This document shows positions 63,863-64,000 of a stretch of DNA of 64,000 nucleotides, piece by piece; the stretch's first letter is position 1; each line of letters opens with the position of its first letter. Under the pieces are notes generated by a model. It made no database searches. It saw only the letters and a program-made list of their open reading frames with translations, and was not told the DNA's origin. The translations under genes were made by a program, and so were the position numbers. The DNA comes from Halopseudomonas sabulinigri (GTDB lineage Bacteria; Pseudomonadota; Gammaproteobacteria; Pseudomonadales; Pseudomonadaceae): positions 20,278 through 84,277 of the forward strand of contig DRHT01000065.1 of assembly GCA_011053055.1 (NCBI GenBank). Reading direction: 5' to 3'.

Positions 63863-64000
63863 TACCCCGTTACTGCGGACACTCTTGAAAAGAGGCACAA
63901 TGTGCCAAAGGAGTGTTCATGTCCAAACGCAGAAAATACAGCCCTGAATTCAAGCGCGAAGCCATCGCGCTATCTCGCCAGCCTGGTACCAACTGTCGTC
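63863..64000 (+). mobile_element. IS3-family insertion sequence, left end (partial)
   Basis: The zinc GTPase homology stops near 63860, and then unrelated sequence leads to a transposase orfA start. The exact left end is not resolved without the other end; it lies between about 63855 and 63885. No target duplication can be seen. Confidence 0.75.
63919..64000 (+). CDS. IS3-family transposase OrfA, partial at the right edge
   Basis: The first 27 residues (MSKRRKYSPEFKREAIALSR, then QPGTNCR) match the helix-turn-helix start of IS3-family OrfA proteins. AAAGGAG precedes the ATG. The rest lies outside the window. Confidence 0.8.
   Translation, partial: MSKRRKYSPEFKREAIALSRQPGTNCR

Overview
The window looks like chromosomal DNA of a gammaproteobacterium of the Pseudomonas lineage. 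The evidence is the order gacA-uvrC-pgsA followed by tRNA-Gly(GCC), tRNA-Cys(GCA) and tRNA-Leu(TAA), together with an imelysin/DUF1111/imelysin/DUF1513 iron operon, a PQQ glucose-dehydrogenase-type enzyme, a cyoABCDE operon and a COG0523 zinc GTPase gene behind a Zur-like box. A Pseudomonas or Halopseudomonas assignment is an inference from gene content and moderate GC; no 16S gene is present.

Bases 1-13.4 kb carry small metabolic and accessory genes: a VOC protein and a glutathione S-transferase, a polytopic membrane protein of unknown function, an FAD amine oxidase, a YtoQ-like protein, a Q/N-rich lipoprotein, a LysE exporter, RidA and its divergent LysR regulator, a DUF1810-methyltransferase fusion, a RES/Xre toxin-antitoxin pair behind three tandem 14-bp operator-like repeats, envelope proteins (DUF4142, glycine-rich, DUF4197) and a beta-lactamase-fold hydrolase. 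Bases 13.5-22.5 kb hold a membrane PQQ dehydrogenase, a DUF4212/sodium symporter pair, a FadL porin, and an exonuclease/CBS-DUF294 pair.

Bases 22.8-26.6 kb are the core locus gacA-uvrC-pgsA-tRNAs. Between a near-consensus promoter and the intact tRNA-Gly lie three degenerate tRNA-Gly-like units. With the intact gene they form a four-member tandem series with a period of exactly 102 bp. The units keep the 5' half and several arms, including a paired D-stem change, but have lost the normal T-arm and acceptor 3' strand. This is the most unusual structure in the window.

Bases 27-40 kb are rich in iron functions: a TonB siderophore receptor with a Fur-like box and an AraC regulator (with a perfect 17-bp inverted repeat at its start), then UDP-glucose dehydrogenase, glutathione reductase, a TRIC-family channel, a PCu(A)C copper chaperone, a PilZ protein and the imelysin operon behind a second Fur-like box. 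Bases 40-48 kb have two metabolite-sensing RNAs: an FMN riboswitch ahead of ribH (next to a flavin-storing dodecin) and a TPP riboswitch directly abutting the start codon of an SSS-family transporter, which therefore looks like a thiamine-related importer.

Bases 48.8-55.1 kb contain an eight-haem cytochrome c with TPR repeats, a GNAT acetyltransferase, and a two-gene unit: an ATP-grasp ligase and a 686-residue unknown protein whose C-terminal half has a Cys/His/Asn pattern like papain-fold peptidases. That pair is the best candidate for an undescribed enzymatic system. Bases 55.6-61.6 kb carry a truncated haemoglobin and cyoABCDE. The right end has an epoxide-hydrolase-like enzyme and the zinc GTPase gene, whose 3' end is interrupted by an IS3-type insertion sequence that runs off the window.
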